Shown here: piece by piece, positions 55,375 through 64,000 of the stretch
How positions within the stretch are numbered: the stretch's first letter is position 1
How the letters are laid out: every line of letters begins with the position of its first letter
DNA from: Raphanus sativus
Taxonomy: Eukaryota; Streptophyta; Magnoliopsida; Brassicales; Brassicaceae
Direction of reading: 5' to 3'
NCBI RefSeq assembly: GCF_000801105.2
Contig: NC_079514.1
Coordinates: 45,078,515-45,142,514 of the forward strand
DNA length: 64,000 bases
Program-made: the position numbers and the translations under genes
Notes under the pieces: generated by a model
The model's input: the letters and a program-made list of their open reading frames with translations, nothing else
Database searches by the model: none
What the model was told of the DNA's origin: nothing

Positions 55375-56682
55375 GTAGAAGTATCAGAAGAGGTTCAAGC
55401 TATCCTACTGCTAAGTTCTCTACCTAACAAGTATGACCAACTCAAGGAAACCCTCAAGTACGGCCGAGACACACTAAGTCTAAGTGAAGTCACTGGAGCC
55501 GCCAGGTCCAAAGAGAGGGAGTTAAGTGAGAGTGGCAAGTTCACGAGGTCTGGTGGAGACAGTCTGATGGTAGAGAGAGGACGATTAGACAATCGAAATA
55601 GCAGAGGTAATGGAAAGGGATACAGAGGGAGATCCAAGAGCCAACATGGAAGATCTAAATCACGCCCCAGAAACAATAAAAATAGCAAAGGATGTTTCAT
55701 ATGCGGGAAAGAGGGACATTGGAAGCGTGAATGCCCTGATAAGAGATCTTCCAAAGCGCAAGACTCAGCAAATATTGCAGAAGAGAAGAAACAACCATTG
55801 ATACTCACAGTCAGTACTCAGTACACAAAAGACGAGTGGGTAATGGACTCTGGGTGCTCGTTTCATATCACACCTGACAAGAGCTATCTATTTGACTTGG
55901 AAGAATTCAAAGGAGGCAAGGTGTTAATGGCAAACAACACTCACAGCAGCATTCAGGGAATTGGAAAAATCAAGATTCAAAACCCAGATGGATCTACGGT
56001 TATCTTAACAGGAGTTAGATATATGCCAGGCATGAGCAGAAATCTAATTTCTTATGGTATGCTGGAAACTTCAGGATGTCGATATGCAGGCAAGGACCTT
56101 ATGGTTAATTTCTATAAGGACAATAAAATGGTTATCTCAGGGAAATATCAACAGGGATTATACTACCTACAGGGAACTGTCCTACGAGGTGAGGCAAATC
56201 TTTCTAAAGCTGTGAAAAATATGACTAATGTCTGGCACTCACGCCTCGGTCACATGAATCTTAACAACATGTCTGAACTTGTCAAAAGGGGATTTATTAC
56301 TGACAAGGATGTTAAGACACTGGATTTCTGCGAGCACTGCATTATTGGAAAATCTCACAAGCAAAGTTTTCCTAAAGCTAAGCGTGTGAGTAAAGGAATT
56401 CTAGAATATGTTCACTCGGATCTTTGGGGTTCTCCTTCTACACCAGAAAGTCTTGCTGAAAATAAATATTTCGTGACGTTTATTAATGATTATTCGAAGA
56501 AGGTCTGGATTTATTTCTTAAAGACCAAGGATGAGGTATTTTCTATGTTCAAAGAATGGAAGGCTGAGGTGGAGACTAAGACCGAGAAGAAGATCAAATG
56601 CTTGAGAACCGATAACGGTCTGGAATTCTGTAACAGGCAGTTTGATGAATATTGCAAAAAGGCTGGAATTAAAAGACATTGA
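55375..56682 (+). pseudogene. copia gag C-terminus, protease and integrase N-part
   Basis: Same frame as gag after the stop. Contains a CCHC knuckle (CFICGKEGHWKREC), the protease WVMDSGCSFHITPDKS, the pre-integrase HHCC (WHSRLGHMN...CEHC) and integrase core motifs HSDLWGSPS and TDNGLEF. TGA at 56,680-56,682 lies between the second and third catalytic residues of integrase. An ATG at 55,567 gives the longest Met-started frame. Confidence 0.9.
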
Positions 56683-57420
56683 ACGTGTAGCTATACCCCA
56701 CAGCAGAATGGGGTTTCAGAGAGGATGAATAGGATGATTATGGATAAAGTGAGATGTATGCTAGCCGAATCTGGCTTGGATCAAAGTTTTTGGGCAGAAG
56801 CAGCATCTACTACGATCCATTTAATTAATAGGTCACCTAATTCTACTCTGGAGTTTAAGATGCCAGAGGAAGTCTGGTCAGGGGCAAAACCCGACTTGGA
56901 GCATCTAAGAACATTTGGTTGTTCTGCATTCGTTCACATAACAGAAGAGAAAACAGGACCTAGAGCAATTAAAGGAGTGTTTGTGGGTTATCCAATGGGC
57001 ATTAAGGGATACCGAGTTTGGATTGAGGACGAAGGGAGATGCAGAACTAGCAGAAACGTGGTATTCAATGAAGAGGAACTATACAAGCACACGGTTGCTG
57101 AGAAAGAGGCTTGTAATAAAGGTACCACAAACAAAGAGTCCAGTCATGGAAAGAAGGTTAAGAAAAAGGTGTCGTTCAGTGATGATTTAATCAGAGGACC
57201 TTCTCCTACTCCTGTCGAAGGTACCTCTAATCAAGGTGGAGAAGAATCATCATCAGAAGAATCATCATCAGAGAGCTCACACGATTCAGATAATCAGGAA
57301 GAGACTCAAGAAACTGAGGAAACAGACACTGAAAACCTAGACACATATGTTTTGGCTCGAGATAGGGAAAAGAGACAGAACATAAGACCTCCATACGATA
57401 TGAAGATGGGAACTTTGTAG
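56683..57420 (+). pseudogene. copia integrase C-terminal part
   Basis: Continues in the same frame after the TGA: PQQNGVSERMNRMIMDKVRC (third catalytic residue), FWAEAASTTIHLINRSP, RTFGCSAFVHI, then an acidic Ser/Glu-rich spacer. A frameshift near 57,390 leads to TAG at 57,418-57,420. Confidence 0.88.
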
Positions 57421-58520
57421 CTTACGCGCTCAATGTTATTGCAGATTTGGAGGTTGAGGAACCTAAGTCATATTCTGAGGCGATGAGAAGTCGACAAAGA
57501 AAATTATGGAAACAGGCTGCTGATGAGGAAATGGATTCCCACAGAAAGAATCGAACATGGGATCTAATTGATCGACCAGCAAAAGCAAAGCTAGTTGGAT
57601 GCAGATGGTTATTTAAATTGAAGCCTGGGATTCCAGGAGTAGAGGATGAACGCTATAAGGGCAGACTAGTTGCTAAGGGGTATTCACAAACCGAAGGGGT
57701 TGACTACAACGAGATATTTTCTCCAGTTGTGAAGCATGTCTCCATCAGACTCATGCTTAGTATTGTGGTGAGCCTAGACCTAGAACTAGAACATATGGAT
57801 GTCAAACCAGCTTTCCTACATGGAAGCCTGGAAGAAAGGATCCTAATGGAACAGCCTGAGGGGTTTATAAAACCAGGGACAGAGAATAAAGTGTGTCTGT
57901 TGAGAAAGTCCTTGTACGGCCTAAAGCAAAGCCCCAGGAGATGGAACCATAGGTTCAACAGCTTCATGAAGGACCAATTGTTTGAACGGTGCAGCAAAGA
58001 CCTATGCGTGTACATGAGAGATGTTCAAACCGATAAAGCCATCTACCTACTCCTATATGTCGACGACATGTTGATTGCTTCTGGGAACAAGAAGGTTATT
58101 AAGGACCTTAAGGAGAAGCTAAGTGGGGAGTTTGAGATGAAAGACATGGGAAAAGCATCGAGAATCTTAGGCATGGACATCATAAGAGATCGAGAGAAAG
58201 GGACTCTGATTCTATCACAGAGGAAATATATTGAGAAGGTTCTAAAGACTTTCGGAATGCAAGATTCTAAGACAGTAATAACTCTTACTGCATCACATTT
58301 TAAATTGAGAAGCCTAGATGATGAAGAATGGAAAGTGGAGGCGTCACATATGGAAAGGATTCCATACGCAAGCCTAATGTACGCTATGGTGGGTTCGAGG
58401 CCTGACCTAGGATTCGCAGTTGGCTATGTATGCCGGTTTATGAGCAAACCAAGCAGAGAACACTGGAAAGCTGTACAGTGGATTCTAAAGTACTTAAAGG
58501 GAGCTGTGAATTCGAACTTA
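57421..58520 (+). pseudogene. copia reverse transcriptase
   Basis: Frame from about 57,395, Met at 57,447: WLFKLKPG..., RLVAKGYSQTEGVDY, HMDVKPAFLHGSLEE, LLRKSLYGLKQSPRRW and the catalytic LLYVDDMLIAS (YVDD at residues 204-207 of the Met-started frame). The frame then shifts near 58,505, just ahead of RNase H. The region copies element RNA. Confidence 0.92.
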
Positions 58521-59005
58521 CATTCAAGAAAAGCTCTACACTATTCGTGGAAGGCTACTCAGACTCAGATTATGCTACAGACATTGATAGAAGGAGATCA
58601 GTTACAGGCTACGTATTCAAATTGGGTGGAAATACAATCTCGTGGAAATCATGCCTACAATCAGTGGTTGCATTATCTACTACAGAGGCAGAATACATGG
58701 CAATGAACGAAGCAGCTAAAGAGGCAATGTGGCTAAAAGAAATATGCACAGAACTGGGTTTCAAGCAACAAGGTATCAGACTCTACTGTGATTCTCAAAG
58801 TGCTCTATCACTAGCAAGAAATCCAGTCAATCACGAGAAGACTAAGCATATTGCCACTAAGTTCAACTATATTCGGGACCTAGTGGAAGCAGGAGACATC
58901 GTCCTAAATAAAATTCATACTAATGTCAATCCTGCAGATTTCCTAACTAAGACGGTACCTGGTCAGAAGTTCCAGCTTTGCTGCGAGCTTTTGAACGTGA
59001 ACTAA
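58505..59005 (+). pseudogene. copia RNase H
   Basis: In the next frame: FVEGYSDSDYATDIDRRRSV, GYVFKLGGNTISWKSCLQ, ALSTTEAEYMAMNEAAKEA, LYCDSQSALSLARNPV, HIATKFNYIRDLVEAG and NPADFLTK, the standard copia RNase H with Asp-Glu-Asp residues, ending at TAA 59,003-59,005. Degrades RNA in RNA:DNA hybrids. Confidence 0.92.
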
Positions 59006-60163
59006 GCCAAACAGAGACACTCCAGGTGATTCAAGTTGAAGGATTCCATCCTCGCATAGTGCAGACATAAAACAAGAGGAAGTCAGTATGTATGCAAAGT
59101 GGAATTAAGGTCAACAGGGAGTGTCAATAAAGAACAAGGGATCACCTGGAGTATAATGGGAATCGAGACAGAGAGTGCTCGATTCAGGTGGAGCTATTGG
59201 AGCTGTTGAAGCCACCAGACATTCCCAACATGGTAACCAAGAAGACTCAAACAGCTCAGACACAGTTGAAGATCGAGTCAGTTGGTAAAAAGGTACAAGC
59301 GCCATCATGAACTATCTAACAAGACAGTATAACCTACATTGAAGCCAGAGAACAATGGTTAGTAACAAACTCGAGATAAGTTACTAAGCTACAAGGTTCT
59401 GCGAGGCTTACCAGGAGAGCAGTGAAGTATGTGGTAGCTATTGCAGCTACATTCATTGTCTGATCAGGGAAGAAAGGCCGAGCTTATTCATTGGAAGCTA
59501 GGCAACCAACTTCTACAACACGGAGAAGAGTTGAGATCGGCTAAGGCTGAACATATGGAAGGCAAGACTCCTCGAACGGAGGTCTATATGTGTTTACGAA
59601 GAGTGATGAATCATGATGGTGGAGCTCGACGGAGAGCTCAGAGACATGTCAGGATCACAATCGCGTCGTGCAAGAACAGAGGCACGACCTGTCAGAATAG
59701 ACATGCAAAGGAAAAGAATCCACTAGTCAGTTAACCTCTCATGAGATTCATCTAACATCCTTATACAGAAGATCCTAATCGAGTATGATGAGACGAGATT
59801 AGATGTACCTGAGGTTGTGAAGATGGAGCGGTGGCGAGACCACAACAGATCGAACCATCCGCGCTCATAGGGAAGTGAATCGCCTCGCGGCGAACAGACT
59901 TCGAGAGAGAGGGAAAAGAGAAGAGTCAGAGGAGGAGGAACAACGTCCTCACGGCGGAGTGGGGTTAATCTCTCATGGCGGAGCTCAGTGAAGCTTCAAG
60001 TAATCGCGGCGGTGGAAATCGCGAAGAAACAAGAGAGAGACAAGAGAGAGTGAGAGAGAGACAGACGGTCTCTTCAGTTTCAGACAGCTAGGGCTGTCGG
60101 CACACACATGGATCTATCAGCTGCTGGGCCAAGTACTGGGCCTAATCCAAGCTGGTGGAGATT
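59006..60163 (+). other. Long non-coding tract between copia pol and 3' LTR
   Basis: 1,158 bp, unusually long for this place. A purine-rich gagagagaga stretch occurs at about 60,030-60,062 and the polypurine tract ggtggagat directly before the LTR. A 97-codon frame (59,441-59,734) has no recognisable domain. It could be captured sequence. Confidence 0.7.
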
Positions 60164-60665
60164 TGTGAAAGCTTGGGCTTAGTCAATCAGATTGGGCCTG
60201 CAACAACAGAATACAGCATGGGCTGTGTCACTCTCTGAAGCCCACTCCAGCATTGCTTATACCTAGTCACACACATTATATAAGACGTCATTAGTTGTGT
60301 GATTAGGTTAAGGCAAGCAAAAGGAAACCTACAGTTTACGGCAACAAGGATCAAGTCAATCAAGTGGACAGCAAGAGGCAACAACACAAGATCAATCACT
60401 TAGGCTTAAGTCTATTGTATCTAAGGGTTTGTTGGTATCCTCTAGCTAGGAGTATTTGATCCTATTATAAACTATTATCTAGCACACTGATTTGGTGTAG
60501 CTAGAGACTCTTTGATCTAGTGGATTTTGGGAGCAGAAGTTCTCCCACGAGACGTACCGCGCCGAGGGCCGGGAACTCGTTAAATCTCTTGTGTCTTTAT
60601 ATTCAGTACTAGACCTAAATCAAGTTAACTTCTAACCTAAGTAACCTAAGCTAATTATCTCTACA
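60164..60665 (+). repeat. 3' LTR of the copia element
   Basis: 502 bp, 8 substitutions from the 5' LTR: two near the start (gcgataac/gcaacaac), one in atcaggtgg, three around ggaatatttgatcatattg, one in ccgcaccg and one in cctagatc. Confidence 0.96.
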
Positions 60666-60670
60666 GGTGT

Positions 60671-60953
60671 TCTTTTAAATAAATAATTTCTGCAAAATTT
60701 AAAAAAAAAAGAAAAGAAAAGAGTAGTGCTTGTCGATAGCAAAAACGAGAAAAATATAGATTCTAGATTTTAAGCACAAAACAATAAAATAAGGGAAAAA
60801 CTAGTTTCCCTAGAAATTAGGAAATCTATTTTGCTAAAATCATGATTGGATAAAAAACAGTTTTTGGAAAATCAAAAACCAAAAACTACTTTCAAAACTA
60901 CAAACAATCAAAATGTATCTGAAGTTTCCGAAGTGAAGAAGTTGAACTTGTTA
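60671..60953. other. AT-rich spacer
   Basis: Poly-A-rich stretch and ccaaaaacta-type low complexity; nothing coding. Confidence 0.6.
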
Positions 60954-61222
60954 GAGCACGCACATCGGCGAGTCTTAGAGCGGATCGCAAGTTTTTCGAA
61001 GAAAAAAAAATGTTAAAATAATCAAATACGATGACCTCGGCTCGTCCCGCCCCTTCGTTGTGAACCGGTTCGTCAACTTTCGCACGGACCCCACGACACG
61101 TGGTGGCCCGCGATTGGTCCTCTAATTTTTTTTTTTTTTAAACAAACAGAAAAAGTTAAAAAAAATAATAATAAAAAATTCCTTCCACAATCCTCTTCCC
61201 CGAATCGCCAATGCTGATGCCC
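60954..61222. mobile_element. PIF/Harbinger-type MITE
   Basis: 269 bp with inverted ends GAGCACGCACATCGGCGAGTC and (opposite strand) GGGCATCAGCATTGGCGATTC, flanked by the 3-bp duplication TTA (60,951-60,953 and 61,223-61,225). No coding frame. It contains a perfect G-box (ACACGTGG, 61,096-61,103) and an inverted CCAAT box (attgg) 15 bp further on. Confidence 0.85.
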
Positions 61223-61225
61223 TTA

Positions 61226-63049
61226 TATCTACGCAGAGAGATATTATCAATTAAGTCCTTATATATTATTAAATATTACGTGGAAACCCCGATTGCTCGT
61301 TAACTACCGTGGGCTTTTTTGTTGCAAGTTATTACGCAAGTAAAGGCCAATGGGTCACACTGTACGAATTTCCGATTTGAACTTTCCTTTGTTTTTTTTT
61401 TTTTGACTAAATTTGGGAACTTTCCTTTGTTAGAAGTAGGACTTAACATTAATTATTAGACGTTTACATCCAGACCATATCAATTGGATTCTCTTATCAG
61501 TGTGAGTTCAAATACAATTTGTCTAAAGCAGAGGTAGACAAAAATAAAGTTATAGGCTAAATATGAAGCAGACATTTCTAACTGAAAAGAGTTTCAAAAA
61601 TGACAACAAAAAAAGCTGTCTGCAACAAAGGAGAACATATCCGACATGGAGAACAGACGGAAAATGCACAACTAGCATTAAAAAATACTGAAAAGTCAAA
61701 CTTTTACGAAAATAGATATTGATCAGATAAAAGAATTTCAAAAAGATGAAGGTTCAACCTAGATTATCAAATTGAGAAGTAGCTGTGTGGATTATCACTA
61801 GACATATCAGTTTTGAACTCTATTAGGATAAAATAAAGTAAGGGTTTTGAGATACTAAAATATAAAGTATGTAATGTTTAACTGATCAATAGAACATAAG
61901 TACAATATATTGGTGTATAAATTCTAACCTTTATTGTGTGGCTGTCTCAAACATCGAATGGGCCATGTGCTACAAAAAATTTAAGATCTATTTTTTAATA
62001 TTTTTTTTTTTGAAAAAAAATCAGACTCTAATCTAGGTTAAAAATGTCAAAAAATTAAATGGACCATGTGCAAATGCACCTCTAGCACAGGGTCAGATCC
62101 GGGCATATCTATATATGTCGAAAGTGAATAGTTGGTGATCCTTATTTTCTAGAGTCGTTTAGGAAATCTTTTTAGATACAGTTATGGTCGAAATCTAGGT
62201 TAGATCGTTCTACATTTTGAGATATAAAAAACTATGTTTATCTGTAAGTTTTTCTTGTTGACTCAGAGAAAGAAGGAAAGTGTGTCCCGAAGGCCGAAAG
62301 ACGGTTGGCAGGTTGGCATGAGAAAAAAACGGGCATCCTTATCTTTTGAACTCATGTTTGAAATCAAGGGATAACTTGTGCTTTTCAAATTACCTGAATC
62401 ATACCTTCACAATAAGTTTACTTGTGGCCTATGGAGCAGGACATCGCTTCTTGGAGATTACACGGGTTGTCATGGCATGAACCATATGGCAGTCTAATGG
62501 GATATGCTTTATTATAAGGGTGTGTGACACCAGGAGAGACCAAAGTCTTTTAATTCATTAGGTACAAAGCCTATAAGATCAGGTGGTCTAGATGGATCCG
62601 AAGTCATATTCAACAATATGTGAACGCTGCTTTGTGGTGCATGGCCTAAGTGGGCATGTGGCCTTGTAATTCAATAGGAGTCTTTTGCTTGGGGCATGGC
62701 CTGTTCGGATGGTAGATTTGTCGATATGATTCAATCATAGATCTGCCAGTATGGTTTACCATGGCTGAATATGTGATCAACTTGACTTTATTGGTTAACT
62801 AGTTCTTCAGAATGAGAAGATACATAGTTCTCTCAATGGGTTAGGTTAAGAATGTGAGTCCATCTTAACTGTTATCAAAAGATTCATTGGTTCTTACCTT
62901 CCTCCAATTTTGGACGATAAGATCAAACTCATCAACTTCGGACAATAAGATCAAACTCATCAACTTCAATGATAAGAACCAAACATGTGCTGACAAATCC
63001 TCTGTTTCACCACATCTAGCCTTATACACGGACAAAGTTTAGAACAATC
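61226..63049. other. Unassigned intergenic DNA
   Basis: No supported gene. A small direct repeat (aataagatcaaactcatcaa; first copy with gataagatc) occurs at about 62,917-62,968. The last few hundred bases may be decayed copia sequence leading into the fragment at 63,050. Confidence 0.5.
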
Positions 63050-63942
63050 ATGGACGGGGACTATTCACATGCTATTGAATTTGAATACAATGGTGTTATT
63101 GTGAAAGATAAGTTGACAAGACAATTCCTCACGAAAGGAAGCAAATATAATAACTTATATGTGTTGGAGAATCTATGGTTCCTTGCTTACAACTTAACAC
63201 GACAACACAAAACAAGTGATGCAGTATGGTAAATGAATTTTGATCATCCTCATAAACATGTACTTTGGATTCTATCATGAATGAGACTATTGGTCATTAG
63301 TTTGATGCTGTTTGGTGGGAAAGTCTTTGAAACTCATTTTTGTTGATTCTGATTTTATTTTACTAGGCATCTTTGAACATATATTCATTGTGATTTATGG
63401 AGATTTGCCCCTTTTTCTATTCCATTATATCGTTTCTATGTCATATCATATTAATGGATCATTACTCTCGCTTAACCTGGTTTTATCCACTGATACAGAA
63501 ATCTGAATTTTACGTTGTTTTCTTACTCTTTCAAAAGATGGTTGAGAATCAGTTTCAATATAAAGTTGCTATGTGTCAATGTTATGGATGTGATAAGTTT
63601 ATCGACATTAAACTGGTTACACATTTGTCTGATTTTGGGACTAAGCAGCTAGTTTATTGTCCACATATTCTGCAACTAAAAGGTTTGGCCGAAATGCAAC
63701 ATCGACATACTACAGAACTTGGTCTTTCAATGATGTTGCAAGGGAAAGTTCCTCATCAGCTGTGGTTTGAGGCCTTCTTTACCTCCACATATATTGGTAA
63801 TCTTCTTTTTTCCTCGTCAGTTTTACCTGATAACAAGAACCCTTTTCAGCTGATCACGGGCAGAACCGTAAACCACACTTCACTACTGGTCTCTGGCTGT
63901 GAGTGTCATTCTCATATTTGTCCTTATTCTCGAAACGCTTGA
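63050..63942 (+). pseudogene. Decayed Ty1/copia pre-integrase and integrase fragment
   Basis: 63,050-63,232 reads GVIVKDKLTRQFLTKGSKYN...LYVLENL...TSDAVW, the pre-integrase region, with a stop where the zinc-binding motif begins (then FDHPHKHVLWIL). In the frame 63,397-63,942: MDHYSRLTWFYPL, MVENQFQYKV, GLAEMQHRHTTELGLSMML and PHQLWFEAFFTSTYIGNLL match a copia integrase of the Ale/Retrofit style, with degraded catalytic motifs. RT should lie beyond the window. Confidence 0.8.
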
Positions 63943-64000
63943 CCCGGAGTCATTCTTCTGTGTTTTCCTCAGGTACAGTGAGAAACCAAAGGATGCCGGT

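Larger units (their letters stand above)
54306..60665 (+). mobile_element. Full-length Ty1/copia retrotransposon
   Basis: Two 502-bp LTRs (TGTGAAAGC...CTCTACA) flank gag-PR-IN-RT-RH, the copia order. The 5-bp target duplication ggtgt lies at 54,301-54,305 and 60,666-60,670. The primer-binding site TGGTATCAGAGC starts at 54,810 (initiator tRNA-Met). The LTRs differ at 8 of 502 positions with no indel, so insertion is recent. The protein resembles the Tork/TNT1 group by its DSG/CSFH protease and zinc knuckle, but the lineage is not proven. Confidence 0.97.

Overview
This window is repeat-dominated nuclear DNA of a flowering plant, almost certainly a Brassicaceae and most like Brassica or a close relative. 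The evidence is AT-rich intergenic sequence, Ty3/gypsy (Tat and Athila type) and Ty1/copia elements, MuDR, Harbinger and Helitron transposons, and broken pieces of recognisable plant genes: a DEAD-box RNA helicase and a peroxisomal enoyl-CoA isomerase. No bacterial-type operon, rRNA, tRNA or CRISPR was seen. No ordinary multi-exon host gene is intact.

Layout. 1-7,070: the 3' part of a decayed Tat-lineage Ty3/gypsy element on the + strand (gag remnant, protease, RT, two RNase H regions, integrase, a tandem-repeat 3' tract, an antisense ORF, a 3' LTR). It lies against a DUF4283/zinc-knuckle fragment (7,087-7,476). 8,150-8,640: an unrecognised GC-rich coding-like relic. 8,640-11,863: AT-rich DNA ending in a Helitron 3' terminus. 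12,061-14,120: duplicated AT-rich sequence, an antisense ORF with its own TATA box, and an LTR-like block. 14,173-14,357: two exons of a dead DEAD-box helicase.

The centre (14,357-52,857) is a 38.5-kb tandem array with a unit of about 2.9 kb. Each unit carries, on the minus strand, a small secreted six-cysteine protein gene (family A; C-X9-C-X15-CC-X9-C-X18-C, prolamin-like/ECA1 type) and a second, doubtful hydrophobic ORF (family B). I count twelve A copies. Five encode the six-cysteine protein intact, one has lost two cysteines, one has a chimeric 5' end, and five are broken. One broken copy has been inverted on itself, giving a long hairpin made of family-A coding sequence. A non-autonomous Helitron (15,726-16,751), a MuDR-like element (40,173-43,082) and an Athila element (47,080 up to a sequence gap at 49,108-49,207) interrupt the array. 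Sequence right of the gap is indel-rich and looks poorly assembled.

Right flank. 53,138-53,640: enoyl-CoA isomerase pseudogene. 54,306-60,665: a young, full-length Ty1/copia element with two 502-bp LTRs, a 5-bp target duplication and a pol broken by two stops and two frameshifts. 60,954-61,222: a Harbinger MITE. 63,050-63,942: a decayed copia integrase fragment.

Functionally, the only plausible host genes are the family-A members. By family knowledge such proteins are secreted and often expressed in gametophytes, ovules or seeds. The point most worth following up is the amplification, decay and hairpin formation of this gene family.
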